Below, in pieces: positions 61,439 through 64,000 of a stretch of 64,000 bases of DNA (positions are counted from its first letter, which is position 1; each line of letters begins with the position of its first letter). The translations under genes were made by a program, and so were the position numbers. The notes under the pieces are model-generated. The model was not told the DNA's origin and did not search any database. It worked only from the letters and a program-made list of their open reading frames with translations. The DNA comes from Alteromonas lipotrueae. Lineage in GTDB: Bacteria > Pseudomonadota > Gammaproteobacteria > Enterobacterales > Alteromonadaceae. Location of the stretch: assembly GCF_019249215.1 (NCBI RefSeq), contig NZ_JAESDI010000005.1, positions 62,001 through 126,000 on the forward strand, in the 5' to 3' direction.

Positions 61439-64000
61439 ATGACTTCTGACACCGACCAGTTCGCTACAATCGAGAAACATAGAGGGCTTAGGCCCGTTAA
61501 ATACCAATTTGATGGGTTTTTGGTTGATCTCAACGGTCAAAATGTAAGTTATAACGGTCAACAATTGGAGGTCGGGGGACGAGCATTTGACATTTTAGTC
61601 GCGCTCTTGGAGCGCTCTGGTCAAGTTGTATCACAAGAAATATTAATATCTAGGGCATGGCCAAAACTTTTCGTTGAAGAGGCAAACCTTAGAGTCAATA
61701 TCGCGTCTTTGAGAAAATTATTTCGCGAAAATGGTGCTGACACTGAATACATTAAAACCGTACAAAGGAGAGGTTATTTATTTACCGAGCCGGTAGAAAT
61801 CATCAATCAAGCGTCACTGTTGACCCCAACTATGTCGAATCTACCAAAGCTTCTGTCCAAACTAATTGGGCGAGAAAGTGAAATTTCATCAGTGCAAGAG
61901 CTGCTATTGAAGAAACGGTTTGTGAGTATTACTGGTCCAGGTGGCGTGGGTAAAACTAGTTTGGCGTTGAACATTGCAAAATCGCTCGACGAAAAAATCT
62001 ATGGGAATGTTTGTTTCGTGGAGCTGGCACTTGTGACCCGTGGAGATTTCATTGAAACGGCATTAGTGTCGTCTTTAGGAATTTCTTTAAGAGGCCGGAA
62101 TGCCGTTGCATCAATGGTTTCGCACTTAAAAGAGAAACAAACGCTAATATTGCTAGACAATTGTGAACATGTGATTGATGACGTGTCTTTTATTCTCAGA
62201 AAACTGTTTAGAGAAGTACCTCAGCTATTTCTCCTTACCACCAGTAGGGAAGCAATAAAGGTTGAAGGAGAGGAAGTTTTTACTTTAGGCTCTTTGAAAG
62301 TGCCACCACAAGAATCAGATCTAACAGCAAAAGAAATAACGAAGTGGCCAGCAGTTCAGCTTTTCATGGAGCGAGCGATTTCGAGTGGTTATCGTCGAGA
62401 ACTCAGCGATGACGACGCTAAGTTAGTCGCAAAAATCTGCGAAAGTGTAGATGGAAATGCACTCGCAATTGAATTGGCTGGTAGTCGGGTAGGGCAACAT
62501 GGTATTGACGGAACATCTATCTTAATTAACAGCAAAAAAAATATTCAGTTACCAGGTCGACGAGACGCTATCAACAGACATCAGTCGCTTAAGGCAATGG
62601 TTGAGTGGAGTTTTTTACTGCTAGAACGCCGAGATCGAATGGTAATAGTAAGGCTGTCTATATTCGTCGGAGCATTTACTCTTAACGCGGCGAAAAAAGT
62701 AATTTGCGATGACCTGTTGAGTGAAGATGATGTTGAACTATCAATTGCAAGTCTGTGTGACAAGTCGTTAATCTCAAGATCCAATGGCGTTATAGAGGGG
62801 GGGTATCGGCTACTTATTACCACATTGCGCTATGTATCTGAAAAGCTGAGTGAGAGTGGCGAAATGCAAACCATAGAAATAAAGCATCGTCAGTACCTCA
62901 TTGCTGTTTTAGCTAGGTCGAAAAATGATGGGTATGAGCGCAGTTTTGTGGCGAACAATGATCTAGCGGATGTACTTGGTAATATTAGTGCATCTATTGA
63001 GAGTAGCTTGCAAGACAATGCTAACAAAGCGTATGTATCCAAACTTGTTGCTTTGACAACCCCAGTGCTGCTAAGAAGGTCAATGCTAAAGGAATGCCTA
63101 AATTGGACTCAACAAGCCTTAAATTGCCTGGCAGCTGATGAACGAAACACAGAAGTCGAGCTAGCCCTTTGGGAGGGACTGGCGGTTTCAGTGATGTTTA
63201 CCAAGGGGAACTCACAGCAAACACTGGAATCAATTAACAAGGGTATTGAACTGGCACGTGAGCTAGACAGCTTTGAGGCTGAGCTTAGACTTCTCGCTGG
63301 CTTACACATCTATAAATCTCGTACCGGCGAGTTTCAAGAGTTAATGGGGATTTCAGAACAAGCGATACGCGTTTCAGATAAAATTCATAGCGATTATTTT
63401 ACTGCGATGGCGGAATGGATGATGGGTGTCGCCATACATTTGTGTGGCGATCAGACGCTTGCTCATGAGTATTGTGAAAAAGCAATGAGAAGGTCAACTA
63501 CCGAAACATTCTATTTAGACGCTTTTGGGTTTGATCACCTTAGCCGAGGGTTAATTGTCTTGGCTCGTGTGCTTTGGCTACGGGGGAGGCCGTCTAAAGC
63601 TGAGCAGGTCTGTGAAGAGGCAATTCGTGTGGCTGAATCTAGGGACTACGGTGTTGCTTTATGTATCGCGTTAATGTCCACAGCGACTGTTTCTTTATGG
63701 TCTGGAGATATATCCACTGCCACCATTCGTATTACTCGGTTGATAAAAAACGCCAAAGAATTTTCTTTGGAACCCTATCTGGCTGTTGGTGTCAGTATGC
63801 GAGGATACTTGGCAGTGTTAAAGGGGGATCCGCGTGTCGGCATTGAAGATCTTCGAGCAGGACTGAATACGCTTTCAAAAGAGCAACATAGAGTTCTCTC
63901 CACTGAGTTCTTGCTCGTTCTTGCCCGTGCTTTGAGTACGGTCAATCTAGGCGATGAAGCCTTGTCGATATTAGAAGAAGCTCACCAATTTTCACGAACC
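61439..64000 (+). CDS. Winged-helix regulator with NB-ARC-type ATPase (STAND), 3' truncated by window end
   Basis: 854 codons are open and the frame runs off the window. Residues about 20-120 form an OmpR/PhoB-type winged helix (LEVGGRAFDILVALLERSGQ, VEEANLRVNIASLRKLF, TVQRRGYLF). Residues about 140-400 are a STAND/NB-ARC ATPase with Walker A GPGGVGKTS (about 166-174) and Walker B LILLDNCEHV. The rest is helical with TPR-like repeats. Such proteins are ATP-driven transcription regulators responding to an unknown signal, relatives of the MalT class but with a PhoB-type DNA-binding domain at the N-terminus. Start: ATG 61439 (GAGAAG just upstream) preferred over in-frame ATG 61424. Confidence 0.88.
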   Translation, partial: MTSDTDQFATIEKHRGLRPVKYQFDGFLVDLNGQNVSYNGQQLEVGGRAFDILVALLERSGQVVSQEILISRAWPKLFVEEANLRVNIASLRKLFRENGADTEYIKTVQRRGYLFTEPVEIINQASLLTPTMSNLPKLLSKLIGRESEISSVQELLLKKRFVSITGPGGVGKTSLALNIAKSLDEKIYGNVCFVELALVTRGDFIETALVSSLGISLRGRNAVASMVSHLKEKQTLILLDNCEHVIDDVSFILRKLFREVPQLFLLTTSREAIKVEGEEVFTLGSLKVPPQESDLTAKEITKWPAVQLFMERAISSGYRRELSDDDAKLVAKICESVDGNALAIELAGSRVGQHGIDGTSILINSKKNIQLPGRRDAINRHQSLKAMVEWSFLLLERRDRMVIVRLSIFVGAFTLNAAKKVICDDLLSEDDVELSIASLCDKSLISRSNGVIEGGYRLLITTLRYVSEKLSESGEMQTIEIKHRQYLIAVLARSKNDGYERSFVANNDLADVLGNISASIESSLQDNANKAYVSKLVALTTPVLLRRSMLKECLNWTQQALNCLAADERNTEVELALWEGLAVSVMFTKGNSQQTLESINKGIELARELDSFEAELRLLAGLHIYKSRTGEFQELMGISEQAIRVSDKIHSDYFTAMAEWMMGVAIHLCGDQTLAHEYCEKAMRRSTTETFYLDAFGFDHLSRGLIVLARVLWLRGRPSKAEQVCEEAIRVAESRDYGVALCIALMSTATVSLWSGDISTATIRITRLIKNAKEFSLEPYLAVGVSMRGYLAVLKGDPRVGIEDLRAGLNTLSKEQHRVLSTEFLLVLARALSTVNLGDEALSILEEAHQFSRT

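Noticed and set aside
62581-63309. Two minus-strand frames inside the wHTH-ATPase gene
   Set aside because: They lie within a continuous 854-codon plus-strand frame with clear Walker motifs and are antisense shadows.

Overview
The window (about 44% GC by eye, 64 kb) looks like chromosome of a marine gammaproteobacterium of the Alteromonadaceae type (Alteromonas or a close relative). This rests on the rbfA-truB-rpsO cluster, the E. coli-like AhpC/AhpF sequences, the many TonB-dependent receptors, a GlyGly-CTERM extracellular nuclease and several GGDEF/EAL proteins. No rRNA, tRNA, CRISPR array or intact insertion sequence was seen. Assignments come from reading translated sequence and motifs; no database search was run.

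Layout. 1-1.7 kb: translation/ribosome cluster (rbfA 3' part, truB, rpsO). 1.8-4.2 kb: DUF898 membrane protein coupled to an M48 membrane protease. 4.25-6 kb (-): an RsbQ-like alpha/beta hydrolase translationally coupled to a PAS-GGDEF protein. 6.1-15.8 kb: coiled-coil membrane protein, GNAT-nitrilase fusion, 2OG-Fe(II) oxygenase, a degenerate receiver-TPR protein, ExeM/NucH nuclease, DUF2252 protein. 16.1-18.5 kb: ahpC-ahpF peroxide detoxification. 18.5-20.9 kb: a possible Fur-controlled PepSY membrane pair. 21.1-25.8 kb: strictosidine-synthase-like plus cupin pair, YgiQ radical SAM protein, EVE-domain protein.

26.4-37.3 kb: a long co-directional, largely overlapping gene set. It runs TonB-dependent receptor, a TVP38/DedA domain fused to a mercuric-reductase-like flavoprotein, DUF547, a YnjB/YnjC/YnjD-like ABC importer, a YnjF-like CDP-alcohol phosphatidyltransferase and a sterol-desaturase-like hydroxylase. 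It is an expanded relative of the E. coli ynj cluster with no assigned function, and is the best candidate here for an undescribed system.

37.3-50.4 kb: ExoD-like protein, GAF-GGDEF cyclase, a TetR/oxidoreductase pair with clear tandem operators, SatD-DUF3307 preceded by three direct repeats at 28-bp period, a YfiN/YfiR-like c-di-GMP module with an outer-membrane barrel, a cupin/LysR divergent pair and a hypothetical membrane protein.

50.4-60.6 kb: a choline-to-glycine-betaine region (betB, betA, a short BCCT transporter), followed co-directionally by a TonB receptor and a CehA/McbA-like PHP metallohydrolase. I read it as a possible pathway that takes up a choline-containing compound, releases choline and oxidises it. 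60.6-61.2 kb holds two gene remnants, a NodT-type efflux outer-membrane protein fragment and a frameshifted MerR regulator. From 61.4 kb a large winged-helix plus NB-ARC-type ATPase regulator runs off the window end.
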